NCBI RefSeq assembly: GCF_036985595.1
Contig: NZ_BTPU01000004.1
Location: forward strand, 1-64,000
From: Vallitalea maricola
GTDB lineage: Bacteria > Bacillota > Clostridia > Lachnospirales > Vallitaleaceae
DNA: 64,000 nucleotides
Direction of reading: 5' to 3'
In this document: positions 1 through 8,354 of the stretch, in pieces
Position numbering within the stretch: position 1 is the stretch's first letter
Layout of the letters: each line of letters opens with the position of its first letter
Position numbers and translations under genes: made by a program
Notes under the pieces: generated by a model
What the model saw: only the letters and a program-made list of their open reading frames with translations
Databases searched by the model: none
Told to the model about the DNA's origin: nothing

Positions 1-16
1 TTTTATGGTCATCCAT
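1..16 (-). CDS. Possible 5' end of a divergent gene, cut by the window edge
   Basis: On the minus strand an ATG at 16-14 is preceded by an AGGTGG-like ribosome binding site at about 25-31 with normal spacing. Only five codons (M-D-D-H-K) lie in the window, so nothing can be said about the product. It would be transcribed away from the lysine operon, with a shared AT-rich intergenic region. Confidence 0.25.
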
Positions 17-378
17 AAAAAACACCACCTTCATATGTCTATAGTATATGTCAATGAACTTAAAAAAATAGTCATATCTTAAAAAAAGTTAATAAAAAAT
101 GCAGTTCTATTTTATTATAATTATTAAACATTAAAAAAATATTTCAAATGATAAAAGTATTATCATAATAATTGAATATTAAAATAGAAGATGATAATAT
201 AAAAACATACCCCTAAGTCTTCTAAAAATAATTATAATAGTAATCTTAAATATTATAATGTAATAAGTCTAATAACATACTAAAATGACCCCAAGCTAAC
301 TATATCATGATTATATTATAACTATATGAAATAGTAATTTGACAAACACAATTAAATAATAAATTGAATATGATTATT

Positions 379-404
379 ATATAGATTCATATAACAATCT
401 ATAT
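379..404. repeat. 9-bp inverted repeat upstream of the lysine riboswitch
   Basis: ATATAGATT at 379-387 and its exact complement at 396-404 flank an 8-nt spacer, about 20 nt before the riboswitch aptamer. It may be an operator overlapping the promoter of the lysine operon, or chance pairing in AT-rich DNA. The surrounding 17-420 is otherwise AT-rich sequence in which I see no gene and no convincing promoter. Confidence 0.3.
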
Positions 405-421
405 AAATATTATATAAAACA

Positions 422-609
422 TGAATAGAGGCGCGAAGGAGAGGGTAATCTTTAATTGTTAAGGAGAAGAACCTCTAATATTAAAGATGAATGGTTCCTT
501 TGCCGAAAGAGTATGTTGGTTCTTAAATATATTCTTGGTGATAATACTAATACATTATCACTGCCATAAGGGATGATTAGATATCCTGAGTTTTATGGAG
601 AGCTATTTA
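422..609 (+). promoter_or_regulatory. Lysine riboswitch (L box / LYS element) aptamer
   Basis: The segment carries L-box hallmarks in order: AGAGGCGCGA at 427-436 on the 5' side, GCCGAA at 502-507, a hairpin of GTGATAAT and ATTATCAC around 538-559 followed by TGCCATAAGG, and GGAGAGCTATT on the 3' side. A closing helix P1 forms between 422-428 and 603-609 (seven pairs, one G-U). It lies about 190 bp before the first gene of a lysine fermentation operon, so lysine is the expected ligand. Known lysine riboswitches mostly repress biosynthesis or transport genes. Here the downstream genes consume lysine, which argues for activation on binding. Confidence 0.85.
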
Positions 610-650
610 TGTATTGAAAATAAGATTTCATTACATAAATAGCTTTTATT
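601..650 (+). terminator. Riboswitch expression platform, hairpin 1
   Basis: Bases 601-613 pair perfectly with 632-644 (13 bp). A T-T mismatch and five more pairs (615-619 with 626-630) follow, and the loop is 620-625. The hairpin is followed by TTTATT. Its 5' strand includes 603-609, the 3' strand of aptamer helix P1, so hairpin 1 and ligand-stabilised P1 exclude each other. If hairpin 1 terminates transcription, lysine binding would turn the operon on. Confidence 0.6.
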
Positions 651-689
651 AACGAAAAGCATTGAAATCTTATTTTCAGTGCTTTTCTT
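611..689 (+). promoter_or_regulatory. Competing hairpins 2 and 3 of the riboswitch platform
   Basis: Bases 654-667 pair with 674-687 (14 pairs with one G-U, loop TCTTAT), followed by a weak T-rich stretch. Alternatively, 615-630 is an exact complement of 663-678, extendable with G-U pairs to 611/682. That long helix is incompatible with both hairpin 1 and hairpin 2. The leader therefore has at least three mutually exclusive folds. Confidence 0.55.
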
Positions 690-800
690 GCGTTATGTGA
701 CTGGATTTAGGGTGAAAAATTGATAAAAGGGAGTTGATAAAGAACTTTTTAAAGTTATTACTTAGGAATACCTTAGGTTTGGGAGAAAGGAGTTAGGTAG

Positions 801-1181
801 ATGAAATCATTAATAAGAGTAAGAATGAGTTGTCATGACGCTCATTATGGGGGAAATCTAGTTGATGGAGCTAAGATTTTACAACTTTTTGGTGATGTAG
901 CAACAGAATTATTGATTAAAAACGATGGGGACGAAGGATTATTCAAAGCATATGACAATATTGAATTCATAGCTCCTGTATATGCTGGTGATTACATAGA
1001 ATGCGAAGGACAGATCACTGGGTTTGGAAACACTTCAAGGAAAATGGTATTTGAAGCAAGGAAAGTTATAAGACAAAGACCAGATATAAATGATTCAGCA
1101 GCTGAGGTTATGGAAGAGTCTGTTGTAGTATGTAAGGCAAGTGGAACATGTGTAGTTCCTAAGGACAAACAAAGAAAGTAG
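801..1181 (+). CDS. kal: 3-aminobutyryl-CoA ammonia-lyase
   Basis: Deaminates L-3-aminobutyryl-CoA to crotonyl-CoA and ammonia, the late step of lysine fermentation. The 126-aa length, the hot-dog-type sequence and features such as the N-terminal SCHDAHYGGNLVDGAK segment match Kal proteins. AAAGGAG lies ahead of the ATG. It is the first gene of the operon, 11 bp before kce. The assignment rests on recognition of the family and on the complete set of pathway neighbours. Soluble and cytoplasmic; no membrane segment. Confidence 0.9.
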   Translation: MKSLIRVRMSCHDAHYGGNLVDGAKILQLFGDVATELLIKNDGDEGLFKAYDNIEFIAPVYAGDYIECEGQITGFGNTSRKMVFEARKVIRQRPDINDSAAEVMEESVVVCKASGTCVVPKDKQRK

Positions 1182-1191
1182 GGAAGTAGTT

Positions 1192-2010
1192 ATGGAAAAA
1201 TTAATAATTACAGCAGCTATTTGTGGAGCAGAAGTTACCAAGGAACATAATCCTACTGTACCTTACACAGTAGATGAAATTGTCAGTGAAGCCGAGAAAG
1301 CTTACACAGCTGGAGCAAGTATCATTCATCTACATGTAAGAGAAGATGATGGAACTCCTACACAAGATAAAAATAGATTCAAAGAATGCATAGATGGTAT
1401 AAAAGAAAAATGTAAAGATGTAATCATTCAACCATCCACTGGTGGGGCAGTTGGAATGACAAATGAAGAGAGATTACAGCCAATATATCTTGGTCCAGAG
1501 ATGGCAACACTTGATTGTGGAACATGTAATTTTGGTGGTGACGATATTTTTGTTAACACTGAAAACACAATAATAGAGTTTGCAGAAAAAATCTATGGTC
1601 TAGGTATAAAGCCTGAAATAGAGGTTTTTGACAAAGGTATGGTTGATATGGCACTTAGATTATACAAAAAAGGTATTCTAAAAGCGCCACTCCATTTTAA
1701 CTTTGTATTAGGAGTTAATGGAGGAATAGCGGCAACACCTAGAGATTTAATATACTTAGTAGACAGTATTCCAGATGATGCAACTTATACAGTAACTGGT
1801 ATAGGACGAAATGAATTTAATATGGCTACAATAAGTATTATTATGGGTGGACACGTCAGAGTAGGTTATGAAGATAATATTTACATGAAAAAAGGTGTGT
1901 TAGCAAATTCCAATGGAGAACTTGTGGAAAAAGCAGTGACGTTAGCAAAAGAACTTGGAAGAGAGATAGCAACTCCTGATGAAGCAAGAAAAATATTAGG
2001 TATAGGTTAA
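1192..2010 (+). CDS. kce: 3-keto-5-aminohexanoate cleavage enzyme
   Basis: Condenses (S)-5-amino-3-oxohexanoate with acetyl-CoA to give acetoacetate and L-3-aminobutyryl-CoA. The protein is a 272-aa member of the BKACE (DUF849) TIM-barrel family. Visible family features are the HLHVRE motif near residue 48, whose histidines bind the metal in the family, the QPSTGG segment and a C-terminal GGHVRVGYEDN block. It lies between kal and the CoA-transferase genes, the order expected for the pathway. Other BKACE members use other beta-keto acids, but the neighbours make Kce much the most likely. Confidence 0.92.
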   Translation: MEKLIITAAICGAEVTKEHNPTVPYTVDEIVSEAEKAYTAGASIIHLHVREDDGTPTQDKNRFKECIDGIKEKCKDVIIQPSTGGAVGMTNEERLQPIYLGPEMATLDCGTCNFGGDDIFVNTENTIIEFAEKIYGLGIKPEIEVFDKGMVDMALRLYKKGILKAPLHFNFVLGVNGGIAATPRDLIYLVDSIPDDATYTVTGIGRNEFNMATISIIMGGHVRVGYEDNIYMKKGVLANSNGELVEKAVTLAKELGREIATPDEARKILGIG

Positions 2011-2063
2011 GAGTCAAATAAGGAGAAGGTTTATATAAATAATATTTTAAAAGAGGTGAAAAG

Positions 2064-2708
2064 GTGAATAAATTAGTTAGCAAAGATGATTTAAAGCCTT
2101 TGTTAAAAGATGGTTCAGTTATTATGGTGGGTGGATTTCTAGGATGTGGTACCCCAGAAAAAATTATAGATTTAATAATTGAAATGGGAATCAAAGACCT
2201 TACAATAATTGGCAACGATACTAGTTATGAAGATAAAGGGATAGGTAGGTTAATAGTTAATAGACAGGTTAAAAAAGTAATAACATCACATATTGGGACT
2301 AATCCTGTTACTGGAGAATTAATGAATAGTGGCGAATTAGAAGTAGAATTGTCACCACAAGGAACTCTTATAGAGAGAATAAGAGCAGGTGGATTTGGAT
2401 TAGGTGGAGTTCTTACTCCTACAGGAGTCGGTACTTTAGTTGAAGAAGGTAAAGAAATTATAAAAGTTAAGGATAAGGATTATTTACTTGAAATGCCTCT
2501 AAGAGCTGATTTAGCAATTGTTCGAGGAAGTGTTGTTGATAAATTCGGCAATACAATTTATAAAGGAACTACAAGAAACTTTAATCCCATGATAGCTATG
2601 GCAGCTGATACTGTTATAGTAGAAGCCGAAGAATTAGTTGAGACAGGAGAGCTTGATAAAGAAAGTATTATAACACCAGGTGTTGTGGTTGACTACATTA
2701 TTAACTAA
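2064..2708 (+). CDS. atoD: Acetoacetate/butyrate CoA-transferase, subunit A
   Basis: Alpha subunit of a class I CoA-transferase that moves CoA between butyryl-CoA and the acetoacetate released by Kce, giving acetoacetyl-CoA and butyrate. The 214-aa length and the GGFLGCGTPEKIID segment near residue 25 fit the subunit. The start is GTG at 2064, chosen because AGAGGTG sits 5-11 bases upstream; no ATG is better placed. The partner subunit begins 16 bp after the stop. The exact CoA donor cannot be read from the sequence. Confidence 0.85.
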   Translation: MNKLVSKDDLKPLLKDGSVIMVGGFLGCGTPEKIIDLIIEMGIKDLTIIGNDTSYEDKGIGRLIVNRQVKKVITSHIGTNPVTGELMNSGELEVELSPQGTLIERIRAGGFGLGGVLTPTGVGTLVEEGKEIIKVKDKDYLLEMPLRADLAIVRGSVVDKFGNTIYKGTTRNFNPMIAMAADTVIVEAEELVETGELDKESIITPGVVVDYIIN

Positions 2709-2724
2709 GATGGGGGTGGATTTT

Positions 2725-3387
2725 TTGATAGATAAAAAGTTAGGAAAAGAAATAATTGCTAAGAGAGTAGCAAAAGAACTGAAGAGTGGTCAACTGGTTA
2801 ATCTGGGGATTGGTCTTCCAACTAAAATAGCCAACTATATTCCAGAAGGTATAGAGGTAAGTTTTCAATCAGAAAACGGTATGACAGGTATGGGTAAACT
2901 ATCTCCAGAGGAAAGTGAAAACAAAGATATCATAAATGCTGGTGGAGGATACGTGAGTGTATTACCTGATGGAGCTTTTTTTGATACTAGTTTCTCATTT
3001 GGACTTATAAGAGGAGGACATGTGGATCTCACTGTTCTTGGAGCGCTTGAAGTTGATAAGATGGGTAATCTTGCAAGCTGGATTATACCAGGGAAATTGG
3101 TTCCAGGTATGGGCGGAGCTATGGACCTTGTTACAGGTGCCAAAAAAGTAATAATAGCTATGCTTCATACTGCAAAAGGTAAACCTAAGATATTAGATGA
3201 GTGCACATTACCGTTAACAGCAAAAGGAGTTATAGACCTTATAGTAACAGAACTTGGAGTAATGGAAGTAACTGACAAAGGAGTAGTGTTAAAAGAAATA
3301 AATAAAGATACAACAATAGAAGAAATAAAATCTTTAACAGCTTGTGAACTTATTATTGATGATAATTTACAAGTGATGGAAGTATAA
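2725..3387 (+). CDS. atoA: Acetoacetate/butyrate CoA-transferase, subunit B
   Basis: Beta subunit of the CoA-transferase. The catalytic glutamate motif SENGMTG is visible near residue 50, and GGGYVSVLPDGAFFD follows. I place the start at TTG 2725 because GGGGGTGG at 2712-2719 is correctly spaced and the protein then begins MIDKKLGKEI, like homologues. An in-frame ATG at 2710 has no ribosome binding site. The length of 220 aa is typical. It works with the preceding gene in lysine fermentation. Confidence 0.85.
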   Translation: MIDKKLGKEIIAKRVAKELKSGQLVNLGIGLPTKIANYIPEGIEVSFQSENGMTGMGKLSPEESENKDIINAGGGYVSVLPDGAFFDTSFSFGLIRGGHVDLTVLGALEVDKMGNLASWIIPGKLVPGMGGAMDLVTGAKKVIIAMLHTAKGKPKILDECTLPLTAKGVIDLIVTELGVMEVTDKGVVLKEINKDTTIEEIKSLTACELIIDDNLQVMEV

Positions 3388-3497
3388 GTAGTTAATAAGG
3401 TTTTTATGGGTTATTTATATAGTGATACAATGTTTTAGCTGATAACTTAGAGTAAAGGTTTTTATGAATATATTATTTTGAAAGGATTGATTAAATT

Positions 3498-4532
3498 ATG
3501 AGAGGTTGCAAATACGGAACACACAGAGTTATAGAACCAAAAGGAGTATTACCACAAGCTGCACAGAAAATATCTAACGATATGAAAATATATGATAATG
3601 AAATGCTTATTGATATCCAAGCTCTTAACATAGATTCAGCAAGCTTCACTCAAATCAAAGATGTTTGTAATAAAGATAAAGAAAAAATGAAAGCTATGAT
3701 AATGGAGATTGTTGGTAAAAGAGGTAAGATGCAGAATCCAGTAACTGGTTCTGGTGGTATGCTAATAGGTACAATAAAAGAAATGGGAAGTGACCTAAAA
3801 GACAGAGACTTGAAAGTTGGAGATAAAATAGCTTCATTGGTATCACTTACTCTTACTCCACTTAAGATTGATGAAATATTGGATATTAAGATGGACATTG
3901 ACCGTGTAGAAGTGAAAGGTACTGCTATTTTATTTGAAAGCGGTATATATGCTAAGCTTCCTGATGATATGGAAGAAACATTAGCACTTGCAGCGCTTGA
4001 TGTTGCAGGAGCACCAGCTCAAACTAGAAAACTAGTTAAAAAGGATCAAACAGTTCTTGTATTAGGAGCTAATGGAAAATCAGGTTTATTATGCTGTTAC
4101 GAAGCAAGAAAACAAGTAGGCGAAAATGGTAAAGTAATTGGTATGGTTAGAAGTGAAAGCAAGAGAAAATTCTTGGAAGAAACAGGATTCTGTCATGATA
4201 TCATCCTAGCTGATGCTACTAATCCTACAAAAGTATTAGAAGAAGTTATGAAAGTAACTGGTGGAAAAGAAATTGATGTTGCAATAAACTGCGTTAATAT
4301 CCCAAATACTGAGATGTCAACAATACTTCCTGTAAGAGAAGAAGGAATAGTATATTTCTTCTCAATGGCTACAAGCTTTACAAAAGCTGCACTTGGAGCA
4401 GAAGGTATTGGAAAAGACGTTAACATGATTATTGGAAATGGATATTCTAAGAATCATGCTGATATTACACTAGAAGATGTTAGAGAAAGTAAAACAATCA
4501 GAAATATCTTTGAAAAAATGTATTTAAACTAA
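3498..4532 (+). CDS. kdd: L-erythro-3,5-diaminohexanoate dehydrogenase
   Basis: NAD(P)-dependent oxidative deamination of 3,5-diaminohexanoate to 5-amino-3-oxohexanoate. The 344-aa protein has a GroES-like N-terminal half and a Rossmann half with VLGANGKSG near residue 190, as in Kdd. The first residues, MRGCKYGTHRVIEPKGVLPQ, are characteristic of the family. A 110-bp gap separates it from atoA, the largest within this operon, and an internal promoter there cannot be excluded. Downstream is kamA at 31 bp. Confidence 0.92.
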   Translation: MRGCKYGTHRVIEPKGVLPQAAQKISNDMKIYDNEMLIDIQALNIDSASFTQIKDVCNKDKEKMKAMIMEIVGKRGKMQNPVTGSGGMLIGTIKEMGSDLKDRDLKVGDKIASLVSLTLTPLKIDEILDIKMDIDRVEVKGTAILFESGIYAKLPDDMEETLALAALDVAGAPAQTRKLVKKDQTVLVLGANGKSGLLCCYEARKQVGENGKVIGMVRSESKRKFLEETGFCHDIILADATNPTKVLEEVMKVTGGKEIDVAINCVNIPNTEMSTILPVREEGIVYFFSMATSFTKAALGAEGIGKDVNMIIGNGYSKNHADITLEDVRESKTIRNIFEKMYLN

Positions 4533-4563
4533 TTATAGGAAGGAAATTTTTGTGGGGTGTAAA

Positions 4564-5847
4564 ATGGAAAAGAGCAGAAGGTATGAATATTATAGTAATG
4601 TTAGTGATAGCGATTGGAATGATTGGAAGTGGCAGATAAAAAATAGGATAAGAAATGTTGAAGAGCTAAAAAAATACTTACCACTTAATGAATCTGAAGA
4701 AGAAGGAATCAAAAAATGCTTGCAATCACTAAGGATGGCCATTACACCATACTACTTATCCCTTATTGATAAGAATGATGAAAATGACCCTATCAGAAAA
4801 CAAGCTGTACCTAATAGCTTAGAATTACACACATCAACAGTTGACTTCATTGACCCCCTATCAGAAGATGCACACTCACCTGTGCCCGGGTTGGTTCATC
4901 GATATCCTGATAGAGTGTTGTTTTTAGTAACTGATCAATGTTCTATGTATTGTAGACACTGCACTCGTAGAAGATTTGCAGGACATACAGATAAAGAACT
5001 GCCAATGAATAGAATAAATACCGCCATAGAATATATTGCTAATACACCAGTTGTTAGAGATGTATTGTTATCTGGTGGAGATGCCCTATTATTATCAGAT
5101 GACAAACTAGAATCTATAATAAAGAAATTACGAGAAATCCCTCATGTAGAGATAATCAGAATAGGTACTAGGACACCTGTTGTGTTGCCTCAGAGAATAA
5201 CAGATAATCTTGTAGGTATGTTAAAGAAATATCATCCAATATATATTAATACACATTTCAACCATCCTAATGAGATTACGAAAGAATCAAAAGAGGCATG
5301 TGAAAAATTAGCAGATGCAGGAATTCCACTTGGTAATCAATCAGTTTTGCTTAAGGGTGTAAATGATTGTGTATTCGTAATGAGAAAATTGGTAAATGAA
5401 TTGGTTAAGATAAGAGTAAAACCATATTATTTATATCAATGTGATCTTACAGTCGGCATAGAACATTTTAGGACTTCTGTAGCAAAAGGTATTGAAATCA
5501 TTGAAGGGCTACGTGGACATACATCTGGACTTTGTGTACCTACTTTTGTTGTTGATGCACCTGGTGGAGGCGGAAAGATACCAGTAATGCCTAATTACCT
5601 TATTTCACAGGGGCATAATAAGATTGTTCTTAGAAACTTTGAAGGAGTTATAACAACTTATAAAGAACCAAACCATTATGAACCAGCATGTAATTGTGAG
5701 GTATGCAGACATGAAAAAGAAACCCATATGGTTGGAGTTGCAGAATTATTATCTAATAATGAAAAATCATTGATAGAGCCAGAAGGTCTGGAAAGAAAAA
5801 TGAGAGGGTATGGACACCTTGAAGAAACTACTGCAAAGGTTAACTGA
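4564..5847 (+). CDS. kamA: L-lysine 2,3-aminomutase
   Basis: Radical SAM and PLP enzyme that converts L-lysine to L-beta-lysine, the entry step of the pathway. The iron-sulfur motif CSMYCRHC places cysteines at 126, 130 and 133, and the PLP lysine in PGGGGK is residue 338. Both positions fall within one residue of the Clostridium subterminale enzyme. A C-terminal CNCEVC motif matches the zinc site. The start at ATG 4564 gives MEKSRRYEYY, aligning with known KamA; an upstream in-frame GTG at 4552 has a better-spaced SD and may be used instead. The stop overlaps kamB by 38 nt, indicating coupled translation. Confidence 0.96.
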   Translation: MEKSRRYEYYSNVSDSDWNDWKWQIKNRIRNVEELKKYLPLNESEEEGIKKCLQSLRMAITPYYLSLIDKNDENDPIRKQAVPNSLELHTSTVDFIDPLSEDAHSPVPGLVHRYPDRVLFLVTDQCSMYCRHCTRRRFAGHTDKELPMNRINTAIEYIANTPVVRDVLLSGGDALLLSDDKLESIIKKLREIPHVEIIRIGTRTPVVLPQRITDNLVGMLKKYHPIYINTHFNHPNEITKESKEACEKLADAGIPLGNQSVLLKGVNDCVFVMRKLVNELVKIRVKPYYLYQCDLTVGIEHFRTSVAKGIEIIEGLRGHTSGLCVPTFVVDAPGGGGKIPVMPNYLISQGHNKIVLRNFEGVITTYKEPNHYEPACNCEVCRHEKETHMVGVAELLSNNEKSLIEPEGLERKMRGYGHLEETTAKVN

Positions 5848-6847
5848 ATATAACAGCATATCAATTATTGGTATGGATAAAAATGTTGGAAAGACAACTA
5901 CATTAAATTTCATAATAAACAAGGCTAGGGGTAGTTATACCCTTGGCCTTACCTCCATTGGAAGAGATGGAGAAGAAAAAGATATGGTTACAGGTACTAA
6001 CAAGCCAAAAATATACATTAGTAAAAATACTTATGTAGCAACAGCCAAGAAATGTCTCTTGACAAGTGACGTAACTATGGAGATTGTTGATACTACTGGT
6101 ATTGACACACCAATGGGAGAAATTATAATCATTAAGTCGTTAAGTGATGGTTATATAGAATTAGCTGGACCTTCGGTAAATAACTACATGAAAGATATTT
6201 GCATCAAGCTGAAAGATTATGGATGTGACTATGTATTATGTGATGGTGCCGTTTCAAGAAAAACATTTGCATCACCAACGATTACTGATGGAACCATATT
6301 ATGTACTGGTGCATCTTTGAGCAATGATATAAACAAAGTGGTATATGAAACTGTACACACAGTAAATTTATTATCTATCAAAGAAAATGAAGATGTCAAT
6401 TTATTGAATCTATTAAAGAAAAACCGTGATTACAAGGTATGTTTAGTTGATAAGGATTATGGTATAAGAAATCTTCCTATTCTAACAGCATTAGAAGCAT
6501 CAGGAGATATCGTCAATAATATCAATGAACATACAAAATATATAGTTATCAAAGGAATTATATCGGATAGATTACTTCAGGGAATTATAGGAAGCACACA
6601 GTTATACAAACAAATAAAGATTATTATTGAAGATGGTACTAAGATGTTCGTTAGTAAAAAAGTGTATGATATATTTCTAAGAAGCGGTGGAACAATTGAG
6701 GCATTGAATAGGATAAATCTAATAGGAGTTACCGTTAATCCAATCTCACCATATGGTTATGAATTTGACAAAGATAGACTTAAGTCATTAATTAGTGGAG
6801 AAATCAATTTACCTGTCTATAATGTAATGGATGATGAAAAATATTAG
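5810..6847 (+). CDS. kamB: KamB, lysine 5,6-aminomutase reactivase subunit (lysine-operon protein)
   Basis: A 345-aa protein found in lysine fermentation operons beside kamC. An N-terminal P-loop-like GMDKNVGKT is visible at about residues 21-29, and SIGRDGEEKD follows. To my knowledge the KamB/KamC pair is annotated as the reactivase for the B12-dependent lysine 5,6-aminomutase, replacing damaged cobalamin. The sequence alone supports only a nucleotide-binding helper protein. The start is uncertain: ATG 5810 has GAGAGGG only one base upstream, whereas TTG 5819 would have 10-base spacing. It overlaps kamA and kamC, so the three genes are translationally coupled. Confidence 0.75.
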   Translation: MDTLKKLLQRLTEYNSISIIGMDKNVGKTTTLNFIINKARGSYTLGLTSIGRDGEEKDMVTGTNKPKIYISKNTYVATAKKCLLTSDVTMEIVDTTGIDTPMGEIIIIKSLSDGYIELAGPSVNNYMKDICIKLKDYGCDYVLCDGAVSRKTFASPTITDGTILCTGASLSNDINKVVYETVHTVNLLSIKENEDVNLLNLLKKNRDYKVCLVDKDYGIRNLPILTALEASGDIVNNINEHTKYIVIKGIISDRLLQGIIGSTQLYKQIKIIIEDGTKMFVSKKVYDIFLRSGGTIEALNRINLIGVTVNPISPYGYEFDKDRLKSLISGEINLPVYNVMDDEKY

Positions 6848-8324
6848 GGAGGTGGTTATAATAAAATATTTGGATAATAAGATAAAAGAAGAGATTGGTT
6901 TTAACTATATATTGAATGAATTATCTATCAATACTCCCTATGGAATGGCTGTTAAGAAAAAAAACAGGGTCTATAGAAAAGAAGAATATAATTTACTCCG
7001 TAATGAACTAGACAATGTTGAAAAAATCATTGATAGTTTACACAGAAACAAAGAGGCATATAGTGAAATTGAAAGAACGATGATGGAGTTTAAGGATATA
7101 ACTAATCTTATTAAAAGATATAACAGAAATTATATACTAGATGAAGTGGAATTGTTTGAAATCAAGAGTTTTGCAATAAATACACAAAAGTTGTTGAGTA
7201 CATATAAGAATCTTGATCTTGATATAGATATAAAATTTCAATCTATGAAAAGTATTATTAAACTGTTGAATCCAGAGAATAAGACTTCCCATACTTTTTC
7301 TATATATAATGCTTATAGCATAGAACTAGAAGAGGTTAGAAATAAGAAGATAAAGTTAGAAAAACTTATATTCAAGGAAGAAAATCAAGAAAGAATAAAA
7401 TTGCTGAAAAGTGAAAGATTGGATTTAGTAGTTGAGGAAGAGAAGTTAGAGAGCAGCATAAAGAAATGTTTGAGTGAAAAGATTTATGATTATATAGATG
7501 ATATAAAGCATAATATTGATGCAATAGGAAGATTGGATATGCTTATTGCAAAAGGTAGGATTGCAATAAAATATTTGGCTGTAAAACCTAAGATACTGGA
7601 AGAAGTCAATATTTGTTTTAAGGATATGAAAAATCCAAAAGTGATAAATTATCTAAGAGAGAACAATAAAGATTATATACCTGTAAGTATTAGTTTAGAA
7701 AAAGGGGTTACTGTTATTACAGGAGCTAATATGGGAGGAAAGAGCGTTACAATAAAAACAATGGTTCTTAATCTATTATTGGCCCTAATGGGTTTTTATG
7801 TATTTGCAGCAGAAGCTGAAGTAGCTATGATGGACTTCGTATACTTGATATCAGATGATATGCAGTCAATAAGTAAAGGTCTTAGTTCTTTTGGCGCAGA
7901 GATTATCAAGATAAATGAAGCTATTAAAGATATTAAGACAGGTAATGGCTTCATAGGATTAGACGAATTCGCAAGAGTAACCAATCCAGGAGAAGGAGTC
8001 ATTCTTTTAAGGGCTTTATGTAAATTCCTTAAAGATTATAATACGGTAAGTCTTATATCAACACATTATGATGGCATCATTGATAGAGATATGAAACATT
8101 ATCAAGTTGTAGGACTTAAGAATGTTGATGAGATTAATTTAAGGAATAAAATAAATGTGGACAGAGAAGATTCAACTCGTATTATTCAAGACAAAATGGA
8201 TTATAGGTTAGAGATTGTAGATGAGCATTGTGCTGTTCCAAAGGATGCCATTAAGGTGGCTAAGCTATTAGGACTTGATGAAAAAATATTAGACTATACA
8301 GAAGCAATGATAAAAAATTCTTAG
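6831..8324 (+). CDS. kamC: KamC, MutS-like ATPase, lysine 5,6-aminomutase reactivase
   Basis: The C-terminal half is a MutS-type ATPase. It has the Walker A motif GANMGGKS at about residues 298-305, Walker B in FIGLDEFAR, and a His-switch-like STHYDG. The N-terminal half is helical and coiled-coil-like, without the MutS mismatch-recognition domain, so DNA repair is unlikely. With KamB it probably re-activates the adenosylcobalamin mutase KamDE encoded next. The start is odd: ATG 6831 has no SD, while the strong GGGAGGTGG at 6847-6855 lies inside the frame and points to ATA 6861 (or TTG 6870). It overlaps kamB by 17 nt. Confidence 0.75.
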   Translation: MMKNIREVVIIKYLDNKIKEEIGFNYILNELSINTPYGMAVKKKNRVYRKEEYNLLRNELDNVEKIIDSLHRNKEAYSEIERTMMEFKDITNLIKRYNRNYILDEVELFEIKSFAINTQKLLSTYKNLDLDIDIKFQSMKSIIKLLNPENKTSHTFSIYNAYSIELEEVRNKKIKLEKLIFKEENQERIKLLKSERLDLVVEEEKLESSIKKCLSEKIYDYIDDIKHNIDAIGRLDMLIAKGRIAIKYLAVKPKILEEVNICFKDMKNPKVINYLRENNKDYIPVSISLEKGVTVITGANMGGKSVTIKTMVLNLLLALMGFYVFAAEAEVAMMDFVYLISDDMQSISKGLSSFGAEIIKINEAIKDIKTGNGFIGLDEFARVTNPGEGVILLRALCKFLKDYNTVSLISTHYDGIIDRDMKHYQVVGLKNVDEINLRNKINVDREDSTRIIQDKMDYRLEIVDEHCAVPKDAIKVAKLLGLDEKILDYTEAMIKNS

Positions 8325-8354
8325 TAATATTTATTTTAGAGAAGGTTGGTGGGT

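Noticed and set aside
6831..8324. DNA mismatch repair protein MutS
   Set aside because: Only the ATPase half matches. The mismatch-binding domain is absent and the gene is locked inside the lysine aminomutase operon.
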